Below are positions 30,989 through 40,950 of a DNA stretch of 64,000 bases, piece after piece. Both the position numbers and the translations under genes were made by a program. Source of the DNA: Chlorobium sp. Its GTDB lineage: Bacteria; Bacteroidota; Chlorobiia; Chlorobiales; Chlorobiaceae. Under the pieces are notes generated by a model. The model searched no databases and had not been told where the DNA came from. It worked only from the letters and a program-made list of their open reading frames with translations. Each line of letters starts with the position of its first letter. The first letter of the stretch is position 1. The DNA lies in NCBI GenBank assembly GCA_005843835.1, contig SZXZ01000087.1, forward strand, positions 18,274 through 82,273, given 5' to 3'.

Positions 30989-31468
30989 CTATCTATTGAG
31001 CAACCAGATAGTAAAATTAAGATACGTTGCAAAACTCACCCACAAAAGATATGGAATCAGAAGATACCCTGCAGGCGGGTAAACAGCTTTAAATGTCACG
31101 ATAGTCACCAGAATAGCTACCCAGAGGGGTACAATTACAAGCAGAGCGATCAGAGGTGAATGAAATCCAAAAAATGCAGCCGACCAGGAAAGATTCAGCA
31201 GAAGCTGAACGCCGAATACAATGAGTGCCCCCTTGATTTTTATTGTTTGAGACTTTTTTTGATCTACCAGATAAAGTGCGATCCCCATAAGCAGGAAAAG
31301 GAGTGTCCAGGCAGGAGGGAAAAGCCAGTCCGGTGGGTTCCATGAAGGTTTTTGAAGTATTTTATAGTACCACTCAGAACCCGGCATGGGCGTAAAGGTG
31401 CTGCCTGCATAAGCAAATACAAAACAAAGCCCTATACAGATTGCAAGCTTTGGAATATTGAGTTTCAT
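30989..31468 (-). CDS. tspO: TspO/MBR family tryptophan-rich sensory protein
   Basis: Five-helix membrane protein of the translocator (peripheral benzodiazepine receptor-like) family, 159 residues. Family marks are visible: the helix 1-2 region ending in WYYKILQKPSWNPPDWLFPPAWTLL split over residues 33-57, the central LNLSWSAAFFG, and the last helix PYLLWVSFATYLNFTIWLLN. Members bind tetrapyrroles and in Rhodobacter tune photosynthesis gene expression to oxygen. That role is plausible in a phototroph rich in porphyrin intermediates but is inference here. Single gene, with no obvious regulatory neighbour. Confidence 0.93.
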   Translation of the reverse strand: MKLNIPKLAICIGLCFVFAYAGSTFTPMPGSEWYYKILQKPSWNPPDWLFPPAWTLLFLLMGIALYLVDQKKSQTIKIKGALIVFGVQLLLNLSWSAAFFGFHSPLIALLVIVPLWVAILVTIVTFKAVYPPAGYLLIPYLLWVSFATYLNFTIWLLNR

Positions 31469-31667
31469 AAAAACTGTCTTTTATATAATTAGCAACCAAC
31501 CCTATCAATTTAACTAACAAACAGATAGATGGAACGGATAATTCCCCATCCAACATCAAAAGTACCAAAATAAACGGTTTGTGCGTTCCACTAGAAGCCA
31601 TGAAATAAAAGAATGAGCTTAAATGTTATATTGATCGCGATTATGAAACTCATATGTGCAGATTAAC

Positions 31668-32480
31668 ATGAAAATAATAAGCAAAGAACTCCAGACAGCA
31701 ATCAAGGCAGCTCAGGCTGCAGGAGCTATAACCCTTGATAAATTTGGGGAACTCTCTCAAACTGAAATCAACGTAAAAGATTTTAAAGATTTCGTTACCG
31801 ACGTTGATAAAGCATGTGAAGCTGCCATCAGCTCGATTATTACAGATAATTTTCCAGAAGACAGTATGCTCTGTGAGGAAGGCACCATAATAAACGGTGC
31901 TTCAGGCAGAACCTGGATTGTCGATCCTCTTGATGGTACCCTCAATTTTATCCACTCCTTTCCCGTTTTTTCAATAAGCATTGCTCTGAAGGATGACAAC
32001 AATGAACTGCTCACTGCTGTTGTGTTTCAACCAGTTCTTCAAGAACTTTTCACTGCTGAACGGGGACAAGGCGCTTATTTGAACGGAAAGCAAATCACCA
32101 TATCAGACCGCTCAGATAAAGAAAGTTATCTCATGGCTACAGGACTGCCATTCAAAGAATACCACTACATGGACTCTTATATAGGTATGCTGAAAGATGT
32201 TATTCATGAATCTGCCGGCATCAGGCGTGCAGGGTCTGCTGCAATTGATCTTGCCTATACTGCCTGTGGGCGATTTGACGGTTTTTGGGAATACAAGCTT
32301 TTTCCATGGGATTTTGCAGCTGGTGTCCTGCTTGTCAGAGAGGCAGGAGGAAAGGCCACCAACTTTACAGGAGATCCTGACGTTTTCAAAGGACACAGCA
32401 TTATCGCAGGCAATGACAATACTCATACACTCCTTCTTGAAAAAGCCATAAAACACTTTTCCAGTCAGACAGTGTTATAG
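31668..32480 (+). CDS. Inositol monophosphatase family protein
   Basis: Mg-dependent phosphatase of the IMPase/FBPase superfamily, 270 residues. Metal-binding residues are in place: Glu70-Glu71 (LCEEG), Asp86 and Asp89 in WIVDPLDGTLNFIHSFPVF, and the late Asp in FPWDFAAGVLLVREAGG. Natural substrates of this group include myo-inositol phosphate, 3'-phosphoadenosine 5'-phosphate and sugar bisphosphates; which one applies cannot be told. The ATG at 31668 gives the usual N-terminal helix; an in-frame GTG at 31656 is an alternative. Stand-alone. Confidence 0.92.
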   Translation: MKIISKELQTAIKAAQAAGAITLDKFGELSQTEINVKDFKDFVTDVDKACEAAISSIITDNFPEDSMLCEEGTIINGASGRTWIVDPLDGTLNFIHSFPVFSISIALKDDNNELLTAVVFQPVLQELFTAERGQGAYLNGKQITISDRSDKESYLMATGLPFKEYHYMDSYIGMLKDVIHESAGIRRAGSAAIDLAYTACGRFDGFWEYKLFPWDFAAGVLLVREAGGKATNFTGDPDVFKGHSIIAGNDNTHTLLLEKAIKHFSSQTVL

Positions 32481-32622
32481 GCAATCTCCACATATAACGA
32501 CTATCGGGTCCGATTTGAACCGGATATTGTTCTTTATTATCTTCAACGTTTAGGGCTTTTCGTCATTTCAATTCAAATTCATTTCCTGCGCAGCTTTTTC
32601 AGGCAGGAGTAACGATTATACT

Positions 32623-34026
32623 ATGCTCATTCATCAGCGCACACTTCAAAAAGAAGTTTCCCTTTGGGGTAAAGGACTGCACACCGGTAAAGAGTGCATG
32701 ATCACTTTTAAACCCGCTCCGGTCAATTACGGTTACCGTTTTGTCCGGACAGATATAGAAAACAGTCCTGAAATACCAGCTCTGATTGATAATGTCGTTG
32801 ATGTTTTGCGAGGTACAACAATCGCGTTCAACGAAGTGAAAGTTCATACCACTGAGCATGTGCTAGGTGCTCTTTACGGTCTACAGATCGATAACTGCCG
32901 CATTGAAATGAGCGGACCTGAACCTCCGGTCATGGACGGGAGTTCGCATCCATTTGCCGAAGCACTGCTGAACGCCGGTTTCCAGGAACAGGAAGAACCA
33001 AAAAATTATCTTGTCATTGATGAAACCATCGAATACCATGATGCTGACAACAGTGTTGATATTGTTGCCCTGCCACTGGACGACTTTAGAATAACTGTCA
33101 TGGTGGATTACAAAAATCCGGCATTAGGCTCACAGCATTCAGGTCTTTTTAATCTTGATACTGAATTTGTCAAGGATTTTTCCCCTTCCAGAACATTCTG
33201 CTTTCTCAGTGAAGTCGAAGCACTTGCAAATCAGGGTATCATCAAGGGTGGCGATATTGACAATGCCATTGTCATAATCGACAAAGCCATGGAACAAGAG
33301 GAGCTTGACACACTTGGAAAAAAGCTTGGTATTTTAAGCGAGCATCTGGTTCTCGGTAAAAACGGCATTCTCAATAACCGTGAACTGCGATTTAAAAACG
33401 AACCTGCACGTCATAAACTGCTTGACCTTCTCGGAGACATCGCCCTGCTTGGCATGCCAATAAAAGCACAGGTACTTGCTGCCCGACCAGGTCATGCTTC
33501 AAATGTAGAATTTGTCAAGCAGCTAAAAAAGTATGCTGACCGCAACAAACTAGCCAGACAATTCCAGCATGAAAAGAAAGCAGGCGTTATTTTTGATATC
33601 AACGCTATTTTGAACATTCTCCCTCACCGGTACCCCTTCCTTTTAATAGACAAAATTGTTGAATTCAAGCTTGACGAAAAAATTGTTTCGATCAAAAACG
33701 TCACCATGAACGAGCCTTTCTTTCAGGGACATTTTCCAGGAAATCCCATAATGCCCGGCGTTCTCATACTTGAAGCCATGGCCCAGACCGGAGGCATCAT
33801 GATGCTCAACGGCAATGATAAAATCAAGGAGAGTGTTGTATACTTCATGGGTATCGACAAGGCTCGCTTCCGTAAACCCGTACTTCCCGGCGACACACTT
33901 GTCATTGAAGCCATTATAACCAACAAACGCAGAACTGTCTGTCAATTTGATGCAAAAGCATATGTCCGCGGAGAACTTGTCTGCGAAGCATCACTGATGG
34001 CTACCGTTGCATCGAAAAACAAATAA
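32623..34026 (+). CDS. lpxC/fabZ: Bifunctional LpxC deacetylase / FabZ dehydratase
   Basis: A natural fusion of two envelope enzymes, 467 residues. Residues 1 to about 290 are UDP-3-O-acyl-GlcNAc deacetylase LpxC, the committed step of lipid A synthesis, with Zn-site His79 (VHTTEHVLGALYG), MDGSSHPF and the later KHKLLDLLGD-like RHKLLDLLGDIALLG. Residues about 318-467 are the hot-dog-fold beta-hydroxyacyl-ACP dehydratase FabZ, with PHRYPFLLIDKI and the catalytic His370 in GHFPGNPIMPGVLILEAMAQ. The fusion is typical of Bacteroidetes and Chlorobi and may help balance lipid A against fatty acids, which compete for the same acyl-ACP pool. Confidence 0.97.
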   Translation: MLIHQRTLQKEVSLWGKGLHTGKECMITFKPAPVNYGYRFVRTDIENSPEIPALIDNVVDVLRGTTIAFNEVKVHTTEHVLGALYGLQIDNCRIEMSGPEPPVMDGSSHPFAEALLNAGFQEQEEPKNYLVIDETIEYHDADNSVDIVALPLDDFRITVMVDYKNPALGSQHSGLFNLDTEFVKDFSPSRTFCFLSEVEALANQGIIKGGDIDNAIVIIDKAMEQEELDTLGKKLGILSEHLVLGKNGILNNRELRFKNEPARHKLLDLLGDIALLGMPIKAQVLAARPGHASNVEFVKQLKKYADRNKLARQFQHEKKAGVIFDINAILNILPHRYPFLLIDKIVEFKLDEKIVSIKNVTMNEPFFQGHFPGNPIMPGVLILEAMAQTGGIMMLNGNDKIKESVVYFMGIDKARFRKPVLPGDTLVIEAIITNKRRTVCQFDAKAYVRGELVCEASLMATVASKNK

Positions 34027-34042
34027 AAGTTATTCTTATAAA

Positions 34043-34076
34043 ATAAAGGCCCTATCCACAAAAACAGGGCCTTTAT
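34043..34076. terminator. Terminator after lpxC/fabZ
   Basis: Perfect 11-bp stem ATAAAGGCCCT (34043-34053) with AGGGCCTTTAT (34066-34076), 17 nt past the stop. Confidence 0.88.
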
Positions 34077-34326
34077 TCATGCCTTCCCACATTTTACCAA
34101 CAAGTTATCAACATTCTCCAATGTATTGATTATAGCTTGTTAACGTAACGTATATATATGTATATACGCGACTTACGGCATATCTGCCTCAGTGTTTGTT
34201 TATTTCATGAAAAGTTATCAATACCTGTACGTCATAAATTGATCTACCGTAATAAGGGTAGTTCAATGCAGACTGCATGGCAATAATCCGCTGTTTTTTT
34301 GATCCAGCCTTAACTTTTTTTGAGAA
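34077..34326. other. Convergent intergenic region with near-palindrome and DnaA-box-like sites
   Basis: Between lpxC/fabZ and pgsA, which point at each other. It holds an alternating AT palindrome CGTATATA-TATG-TATATACG at 34149-34168 and two sequences close to the DnaA box (TTATCAACA at 34105-34113, TTATCAATA at 34215-34223); a third near-match lies in the terminator loop (34052-34060). No gene or promoter is expected here. Confidence 0.5.
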
Positions 34327-34881
34327 TTAGGCGGAGTAGTCCAATCCCTTATGAATTCGGTAAAACCTTACACAATATTGAGAAAAAGAGTAGACAAGCA
34401 TGATGGAGGAAAGGTATAAAAAGAATTCCTTAACAGGATAGCGCTGAAAAAAGGGATGAGGCCAAACCATGGCAATAAACATCATGGAAACAAAACCAAC
34501 CGCCCACTTTCCTGGCCAGAGAGATGTTGTTACAACTGAATGGCGAAATCTTACATACGCAGCGCCGATAAAAATAAGTGTATCTCTTAGAATAGCAAAA
34601 AGTACAAACCATAAGGGAAGCTGGCCAATCCAAAGAAAATACAAAGCCACACTTGCAAGACAAAGTTTATCCGCAAGTGGATCAAGAATTTTTCCCATTT
34701 CGGAGACATCATTAGTCCAGCGGGCTGCCTTACCATCAAACCAGTCTGTTAACAGCGCTACAATCATAATGATAATGGCTGTTTCGATGTGGCCCGTATG
34801 AAAAAAATAAATAAACCAAGGTATCAGTATTATTCTCAGAAAACTAAGAGAATTCGGCAAATTAAAAATACGACCTTCCAC
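34327..34881 (-). CDS. pgsA: CDP-alcohol phosphatidyltransferase (PgsA-like)
   Basis: Membrane enzyme that most likely makes phosphatidylglycerol phosphate from CDP-diacylglycerol and glycerol 3-phosphate. The 184-residue protein starts with the PgsA-like FNLPNSLSFLRI and holds the complete CDP-alcohol motif, DWFDGKAAR followed by G and two Asp in GKILDPLADK. Several membrane helices fill the rest. Phosphatidylglycerol is an important lipid around photosynthetic complexes. Sister enzymes such as PssA share the motif, so the exact alcohol substrate is inferred from the N-terminus. About 70 nt upstream lies ruvC on the same strand. Confidence 0.88.
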   Translation of the reverse strand: MEGRIFNLPNSLSFLRIILIPWFIYFFHTGHIETAIIIMIVALLTDWFDGKAARWTNDVSEMGKILDPLADKLCLASVALYFLWIGQLPLWFVLFAILRDTLIFIGAAYVRFRHSVVTTSLWPGKWAVGFVSMMFIAMVWPHPFFQRYPVKEFFLYLSSIMLVYSFSQYCVRFYRIHKGLDYSA

Positions 34882-34950
34882 AGCTTAGGTTTTATTATTG
34901 AGTAATAGCACCTCTTTCAGCTCAGGCAATTAAAATATCGTTACTAGATA

Positions 34951-35514
34951 TTACCGGATAACTTTATGGGGTGACGCAGCAATAAACTGATTCCAACTAT
35001 TGCCACCTGATCCTGCACGTTCATTTGAAAAAAAAGACTCCCGGCTGTCACCTCTCAACAGATCACACATTGCTATGGCGAGTGCATCGGTAACATCAAA
35101 AGGTTTAGGGGGCTCGGCAAGAGAAAGCATTTTTGTAACCATATAAGCAACCTGTTCCTTGCTTGCAGCTCCCCTTCCTGTCACCGCTGATTTAACTTCA
35201 CGAGGAGCATACTCGCGCAAACCAAGATTCCAGTTCATCGCTAACGCAATAACAGCACCACGAACCTGACCAAGCTTAAGGGCAGACTGAACATTTCTGC
35301 TTAAAAAAGCGGTTTCCAGAACCACTCGATCTGGCCGATACTCATCAATAACCGCTGCAAGTTCACGATATATTTCACCTATCCGCTCAGCATGGCTTTG
35401 ACGGGAATGAAGACGGATTACACCGCATACCAGTACAGAAAACGTCCCGGTATCCTGACGAATCACACCGTAACCAGTATTAAGGCTTCCGGGGTCAACC
35501 CCGAGAACAACCAT
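34951..35514 (-). CDS. ruvC: Holliday junction resolvase RuvC
   Basis: Dimeric endonuclease that cuts Holliday junctions on the RuvAB complex. The 187-residue protein has the four acidic catalytic residues: Asp7 ([15 protein letters not shown]), Glu67 ([11 protein letters not shown]), and Asp140 and Asp143 ([15 protein letters not shown]). A tail of about 25 residues extends past the usual end. It starts 3 nt after the stop of the TACO1/YebC gene, a very common gene pair in bacteria (yebC-ruvC). ruvB is at 2686-3720 and ruvA is not in the window. Confidence 0.96.
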   Translation of the reverse strand: MVVLGVDPGSLNTGYGVIRQDTGTFSVLVCGVIRLHSRQSHAERIGEIYRELAAVIDEYRPDRVVLETAFLSRNVQSALKLGQVRGAVIALAMNWNLGLREYAPREVKSAVTGRGAASKEQVAYMVTKMLSLAEPPKPFDVTDALAIAMCDLLRGDSRESFFSNERAGSGGNSWNQFIAASPHKVIR

Positions 35515-35517
35515 CCT

Positions 35518-36270
35518 TTATTCGTTTAAACTGCTCATTGCACTCTCACTGATCTCCATATTGCTATATACCGCAAGCACATCATCATTACTTTCGAGCG
35601 CATCAATTAATTTGATCACTTTGCGGGCATCCTCAGCTTCAAGTTCTATATAGTTTTCTGGTATAAGATCACTTTTTGCATTCTCATACTTGATTCCGGA
35701 GTCATCAAGTACTTTTTTTACCCTTTCGAGATCCTTGACATCGCTTATGACGGTAAAATAATTTTCATCATCAACGCCAAGATCTTCAAGACCTGCATCC
35801 AGCAATATTTCCATAAGGTGCTCTTCTCCAACAGCAGACCTTGGAACATCAAGACAGCCCTTGCGCTGGAACATCCAGTTCACACTGCCGCTTTCACCAA
35901 GAGAACCATTGTTACGACTCATAATGTGACGAATATCTGCAACCGTTCTGTTGCGATTGTCCGTTGCCGTCTCAATGATCAGTGCTATCCCTGCAGGGCC
36001 ATACCCTTCATAGGTAATCTCGTCATATGTAACTCCCTCGAGTTCTCCTGTGCCTTTTTTGACGGCACGTGAAATATTGTCCATGGGCATAGAATTATCC
36101 CTGGCAGTATCGATAGCAAGCCTTAGACGAGGATTTCCTGATGGGTCCCCTCCGCCCATTTTTGCAGCTATTGTTATTTCCTTCACCAGTTTGGTGAATA
36201 AACTGCCTCTTTTCTGATCGGTTACCGCTTTTTTTCTTTTAATGGTCGCCCATTTGCTGTGTCCTGACAT
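35518..36270 (-). CDS. YebC/TACO1 family protein
   Basis: A 250-residue member of the YebC/TACO1 family, starting with the invariant [15 protein letters not shown] and carrying [16 protein letters not shown] and the [18 protein letters not shown] block. Family members were first annotated as transcription regulators of ruv genes; more recent work links them to translation through proline-rich stretches. Both statements are family knowledge. Located immediately before ruvC on the same strand. Divergent from pheA with about 117 nt in between. Confidence 0.95.
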   Translation of the reverse strand: MSGHSKWATIKRKKAVTDQKRGSLFTKLVKEITIAAKMGGGDPSGNPRLRLAIDTARDNSMPMDNISRAVKKGTGELEGVTYDEITYEGYGPAGIALIIETATDNRNRTVADIRHIMSRNNGSLGESGSVNWMFQRKGCLDVPRSAVGEEHLMEILLDAGLEDLGVDDENYFTVISDVKDLERVKKVLDDSGIKYENAKSDLIPENYIELEAEDARKVIKLIDALESNDDVLAVYSNMEISESAMSSLNE

Positions 36271-36387
36271 AATAAAAAACTGCTGATTTATTAATCCCGA
36301 TGAACCCCGCCTATGATAATAGATTTATTTTCTTTAAATAAAATCAAAACCACCGGCATTCGTACAAGTTACTAACAAGAAAAAACA

Positions 36388-37227
36388 ATGACAAACTTGA
36401 TGACCGCCTTTCAGGGGGAACCCGGGGCTTATAGTGAGATTGCCGCGCTAAGAATCGGTCAGCCAAAACCGTTCGAATCTTTTGAAGAGGTCTTTGCCGC
36501 TGTTGAAAACCATGAGGTCGATAATGCAGTAGTGCCAATAGAAAATTCTCTTGGAGGAAGCATACATCAAAACTACGACCTACTGCTCCAGCATCCGGTA
36601 ACCATTGTGGCCGAAACTTTTGTCAAAGTTGAGCACTGTCTTCTGGGCATAAAAGGATCGACTATCCAGCTTGCAAAAAAAGTACTTTCTCATCCTCAGG
36701 CACTGTCCCAATGCCGCAATTTTTTTGGAACCCACAAAAATCTCAAACCTGAAGTTGCTTACGATACTGCTGGCAGTGCAAAAATGATTGCAGCCGAAAA
36801 AGATCCTTCAAAACTAGCCATAGCATCAAAAAGAGCTGGAGAACTCTATGGACTTGAGATCCTGCAAGAAAATCTTGCTGATGAAGAATGGAACATTACC
36901 CGGTTTTTCTGCATTGCGCACGATGAAAAAAAAGATCCCCTGAAACGTATAGCTAATCTGAATACCTCACAGCATAAAACCTCTATCGCGTTCTCGCTGC
37001 CCAATGAACAAGGTTCACTTTTTAAGGCATTGGCAACCTTTGCCATGCGTGACATTGACCTCACAAAAATTGAGTCGAGGCCATTCAGAAAAAAAGCGTT
37101 TGAGTACCTTTTTTATGTAGATTTTATAGGTCATGAGCATGACCCGAATATTCATAACGCACTCTACCATCTCAGGGAATTCGCTACCATGGTAAAAGTA
37201 TTGGGTAGTTATGGGGTGGTCGCATAA
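36388..37227 (+). CDS. pheA: Prephenate dehydratase with ACT domain
   Basis: Converts prephenate to phenylpyruvate in phenylalanine synthesis. The 279-residue protein is the stand-alone form, without chorismate mutase. The catalytic domain (about 1-190) starts TAFQGEPGAYSEIAA and contains NITRFFCIA with the catalytic Thr. The ACT domain (about 200-279) has the feedback-binding ESRPFRKKAFEYLFYVDF, so inhibition by phenylalanine is expected. The stop TAA shares one base with the ATG of polA, so the two genes are coupled. Confidence 0.96.
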   Translation: MTNLMTAFQGEPGAYSEIAALRIGQPKPFESFEEVFAAVENHEVDNAVVPIENSLGGSIHQNYDLLLQHPVTIVAETFVKVEHCLLGIKGSTIQLAKKVLSHPQALSQCRNFFGTHKNLKPEVAYDTAGSAKMIAAEKDPSKLAIASKRAGELYGLEILQENLADEEWNITRFFCIAHDEKKDPLKRIANLNTSQHKTSIAFSLPNEQGSLFKALATFAMRDIDLTKIESRPFRKKAFEYLFYVDFIGHEHDPNIHNALYHLREFATMVKVLGSYGVVA

Positions 37228-40061
37228 TGAACAATAAACAACTGGATTTCTTCCCCCCCTTAGACCAGGTTATGCAAGTTGCACTGACAGCACCTCCACA
37301 AGTAAAGCCAGCCCTTTTTCTTATCGATGGCATGGCAATTATTTACCGTGCTTTTTATGCTTTGCAAAGAGCAGGCATGACGAGTCGTGATGGAATGCCG
37401 ACAGGTGCAATTTACGGATTTGCAGTAGCACTCTTTAAAATCTTTGAAACCTATAAGCCACAATACCTCGCAGCTGTATTCGATAGCAAGGAAAAAACCT
37501 TTCGACATGATCTTTATCCGGCTTATAAAGCCAATCGTCAAGCTCCGCCTGAGGATCTCATCATCCAGCTTGACGCTGTTTTTGAACTTCTGGAGGCACT
37601 GGATATTCCTCTTATCAAAACTCCCGGTTATGAGGCGGACGATCTTATCGGCACAGCTTCACGGAAATTTGAACACATATGCCAGGTTTATATTGTCACG
37701 CCGGACAAGGATCTTTCACAGCTTGTTCATGATGGTATAAAAATCCTCAAACCCGGTAAGAACCAGAATGAACTGGAACTGCTCGGCGAGAAAGAAATTG
37801 CCGAACAGTTTGGAGTTCTGCCTGAACTTTTCACCCAGTTCCTGACCTTGACCGGCGATACTTCAGATAATATCCCGGGAGCAAAAGGTATAGGACCCAA
37901 GACAGCTTCAGCACTTCTCTCGAAGTATGGCTCTCTGCAGAATATCTATACCCATTTAGGCGAGATTTCACCAAAAAGCCGAAAAAGCCTCGAGGAATTT
38001 CAGCCACAACTTGACCTGATTACCCAGCTGGTAACAATTCGCACTGACCTTAGGATAGACGTTACCCTCAAAGAACTGGCCTGTGGGGTGCCTGATCAGA
38101 CAAGACTTATTCCTTTACTGCAAAGGCTTGGACTTAAAACCATTATATCAAGAATCCCCTCTGTTTTCGGTGAAGCAGTACAATACCCGTTCGAAGAAGT
38201 TCAAGAAAATGAAAGCCCGGTCGCATCTCCACAAGAAAAGCAGCTTGAGCTTCCTGCACCTCAAAATGGTACGGATTATGCCTTAGTCGATACAACAGAA
38301 AAACTGAAAGATCTTGTACAATCGCTACAACATACAAAAAGGGTTGCTGTAGATACTGAAACAACAAGTCTGAACACCTTTGATGCTGAACTTGCAGGAA
38401 TGTCGTTTTCCATTGAAACTGGAAAAGCCCGTTTTGTCTCTTTTGCCGAAAACGCACTCAATAGAGACAGTACACTTGCAATGCTCAAAGGAGTTCTAGA
38501 AAATCCATCTATACACAAAACCGGGCAAAACTTAAAGTACGACATTCTGGTTCTCAAAAAATATGGTATAGAACTCTCGCCTGTTGGATTTGATACTATG
38601 ATTGCAAGCTATGTACTGGATCCAGATGAAAAACACAATCTTGATGATCTTGCTGCACGTCACCTCAATTATCGAACTACCACATATGATGAACTTATAA
38701 AGACAGGAAAAACAAAGCTGCATATTTTCGACATTGAACCGGAAAAATTATCAAACTATGGATGTCAAGATGCGGATCTGGCTTTTCAACTTGAGGATAT
38801 GTTCCTTAAAAAACTTGCACAAGAAAAAGAGCTCCTCTGGCTTTGCGAAAACATAGAATTTCCCCTTGTTGAAGTTTTAGCGGCAATGGAGTATGAAGGC
38901 ATTTGCATTGATTCGGCACATCTTGAAATCGCTTCTGAAAAAGCCCGGGAAGAGCTCATACTTTTGACAGAGAAGATATATAGCGCCACTGGCTCCACAT
39001 TCAATATCGATTCACCAAAGCAGCTTGCGCATATCCTTTTCAGTGTACTTGCACTCCCAACAAAGAAAACTACAAAAACAGGATTCTCAACAAATGTTGA
39101 AGTGCTTGAAGAGCTTGCTCCGCTTCACCCTGTTGCAAGTGACCTCCTCGAATACAGAAGTCTGCAGAAACTCAAAACCACCTACATTGATGCGTTGCCT
39201 AAAATTGTTAATCCTAAGACTGGCAGACTGCATACCTCTTTTAATCAGCACATCACAGCAACAGGGCGGCTCTCATCCTCAAAACCGAACCTTCAAAATA
39301 TACCTATACGCTCCTCTCTTGGAAAAGAGATTCGCAAAGCATTCATACCGTCATCACCTGAAAAATGGCTTCTCTCCGCAGATTATTCACAAATTGAACT
39401 ACGGATTGCCGCTGAAATATCAGGTGATCCCCAGCTTCTAAACGCATTCATAAACCACGAAGACATACACGCAGCTACTGCAAAGGTGATTTTTGGCACA
39501 GATGAAATCAACAGCGATATGCGTCGCAAGGCAAAAGAGGTAAATTTTGGGGTTCTGTATGGGATTATGCCTTTTGGCCTCTCAAAAAGGCTTAACATCA
39601 CTCAAAAAGAAGCAAAAACTATAATCGACACATACACTTCAAAGTACCCGGGCTTGTTCGCAGCTCTGCAGGCCATTATAGTAACGGGCAAAAATAATGG
39701 CTATGTCTCAACCCTTCTCGGGCGTCGACGTTATATTCCGGACCTCAACAGCAGAAATGCAAACCTCAGAAAAGCTGCTGAAAGAGCAGCCACAAATACC
39801 CCGATCCAGGGCACGGCAGCCGATATCATAAAGTATGCAATGATTCTCTGCAGTCAGCGTATGCGTGTAGAGAAAATGAAATCCATCATGCTTCTGCAGG
39901 TGCATGACGAACTGCTCTTTGAGACCACCGATGAAGAAAAAAAGCCTCTTTCAGCATTAATAGAAAAGGCAATGATAGAGGCAGCAATAACATGCGGACT
40001 AAAAACCGTACCAGTTGAGGTAGTTACCGGCTTTGGAAAAAACTGGTATGAAGCTCACTAA
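37227..40061 (+). CDS. polA: DNA polymerase I
   Basis: Repair and Okazaki-fragment polymerase, 944 residues, all three activities apparently intact. The 5'-3' exonuclease domain lies at about 30-320 (PGYEADDLIGT, GDTSDNIPGAKGIGPKTA). The 3'-5' proofreading domain at about 355-545 keeps Asp376/Glu378 (VAVDTETTSL) and the YGCQDADLAF motif; in many bacteria these residues are lost. The polymerase domain has Asp719 in ADYSQIELR, and Asp894 in LQVHDELLFE. The first 28 residues before PALFLIDG are an extra extension. Starts on the pheA stop codon. Confidence 0.97.
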   Translation: MNNKQLDFFPPLDQVMQVALTAPPQVKPALFLIDGMAIIYRAFYALQRAGMTSRDGMPTGAIYGFAVALFKIFETYKPQYLAAVFDSKEKTFRHDLYPAYKANRQAPPEDLIIQLDAVFELLEALDIPLIKTPGYEADDLIGTASRKFEHICQVYIVTPDKDLSQLVHDGIKILKPGKNQNELELLGEKEIAEQFGVLPELFTQFLTLTGDTSDNIPGAKGIGPKTASALLSKYGSLQNIYTHLGEISPKSRKSLEEFQPQLDLITQLVTIRTDLRIDVTLKELACGVPDQTRLIPLLQRLGLKTIISRIPSVFGEAVQYPFEEVQENESPVASPQEKQLELPAPQNGTDYALVDTTEKLKDLVQSLQHTKRVAVDTETTSLNTFDAELAGMSFSIETGKARFVSFAENALNRDSTLAMLKGVLENPSIHKTGQNLKYDILVLKKYGIELSPVGFDTMIASYVLDPDEKHNLDDLAARHLNYRTTTYDELIKTGKTKLHIFDIEPEKLSNYGCQDADLAFQLEDMFLKKLAQEKELLWLCENIEFPLVEVLAAMEYEGICIDSAHLEIASEKAREELILLTEKIYSATGSTFNIDSPKQLAHILFSVLALPTKKTTKTGFSTNVEVLEELAPLHPVASDLLEYRSLQKLKTTYIDALPKIVNPKTGRLHTSFNQHITATGRLSSSKPNLQNIPIRSSLGKEIRKAFIPSSPEKWLLSADYSQIELRIAAEISGDPQLLNAFINHEDIHAATAKVIFGTDEINSDMRRKAKEVNFGVLYGIMPFGLSKRLNITQKEAKTIIDTYTSKYPGLFAALQAIIVTGKNNGYVSTLLGRRRYIPDLNSRNANLRKAAERAATNTPIQGTAADIIKYAMILCSQRMRVEKMKSIMLLQVHDELLFETTDEEKKPLSALIEKAMIEAAITCGLKTVPVEVVTGFGKNWYEAH

Positions 40062-40143
40062 TCTTTGACTTATAAAATAAAGTTTTTTTATATTTGACCT
40101 TCGATCGCGACTTCCCTGATCAGGCAATCAACCCGAGTGCTGC

Positions 40144-40926
40144 ATGTTTTCACGAAAAAAGTTTATAACTGTATGCGAATACTGCAGAAAAGGAAAAATA
40201 TTTTTTCCCCCGCGCATGTTTTTGAAAGAGTTGGTATTCTCTTGTATCTTCATCACCTCTCTTATAGTAGTACCATCAACTATATTTGCTAAAGAAACCC
40301 TGCCTTCCGATACACAGGAAAATATCTCAACGGCTTCAACAACTGAAGGGTTACTGGCAAGTACAGAACAAATGATAGAGCAGTTGATCAGGCAGATTGA
40401 TCTGCAACAAGATAATACTCTTGATAAAGGAGAACTCGCAGACAACCCCAACCCAACCTCTTATTTTTCAAGTATTCCCAATATCAGACCAACTGGCGGA
40501 AAGATTACCAGCATTTACGGTATAAGGGTTCACCCTGTTTACCATGTTCCGCTTTTTCACTCTGGAATCGATTTTTCAGTACCCGAAGGTACAAGAGTGC
40601 AGTCAACAGGAGACGGGATTGTTGCTTTTTCAGGGTATGACAAAGGATATGGGCAAAAAATTACTGTAAATCACGGCTATGGTTTTAAAACAATCTATGC
40701 CCATCTCTCAAAATCGCTCGTTCGTCAAGGGCAGAAGATAAAACGCGGGGACATTATTGCTCTTTCAGGAAACACCGGTGTATCAACCGGCCCGCATATG
40801 CATTACGAAGTACACAAAAACAATGTGATTGTCAATCCGACTGCATATTTCTTTGATGAAAATAATCCAGACAAGTTCATCACTATACAAAAGACTTCAC
40901 CTGAACAAGAAGGCAATAACTCTTAA
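40144..40926 (+). CDS. M23 family metallopeptidase (LytM domain)
   Basis: Likely cuts peptide bridges of the cell wall, or activates amidases, in the periplasm. The 260-residue protein has an N-terminal hydrophobic segment (about 29-49, signal peptide or anchor), a short Glu-rich helix and a LytM domain from about 118 on. Zn ligands His139, Asp143 and His220 and catalytic His187 are present (HSGIDFSVPEGT, YAHLSK, GPHMHYEV), so it should be active rather than an EnvC-type dead form. A start at 40216 would give a more standard signal peptide. It is followed 24 nt later by the DUF2795 gene. Confidence 0.9.
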   Translation: MFSRKKFITVCEYCRKGKIFFPPRMFLKELVFSCIFITSLIVVPSTIFAKETLPSDTQENISTASTTEGLLASTEQMIEQLIRQIDLQQDNTLDKGELADNPNPTSYFSSIPNIRPTGGKITSIYGIRVHPVYHVPLFHSGIDFSVPEGTRVQSTGDGIVAFSGYDKGYGQKITVNHGYGFKTIYAHLSKSLVRQGQKIKRGDIIALSGNTGVSTGPHMHYEVHKNNVIVNPTAYFFDENNPDKFITIQKTSPEQEGNNS

Positions 40927-40950
40927 ACTGAATAAATCAATAAACGAAGT

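Noticed and set aside
32623..34026. lpxC/fabZ fusion as a novel gene fusion
   Set aside because: The fusion is already known from Bacteroidetes and Chlorobi, so it is not new.
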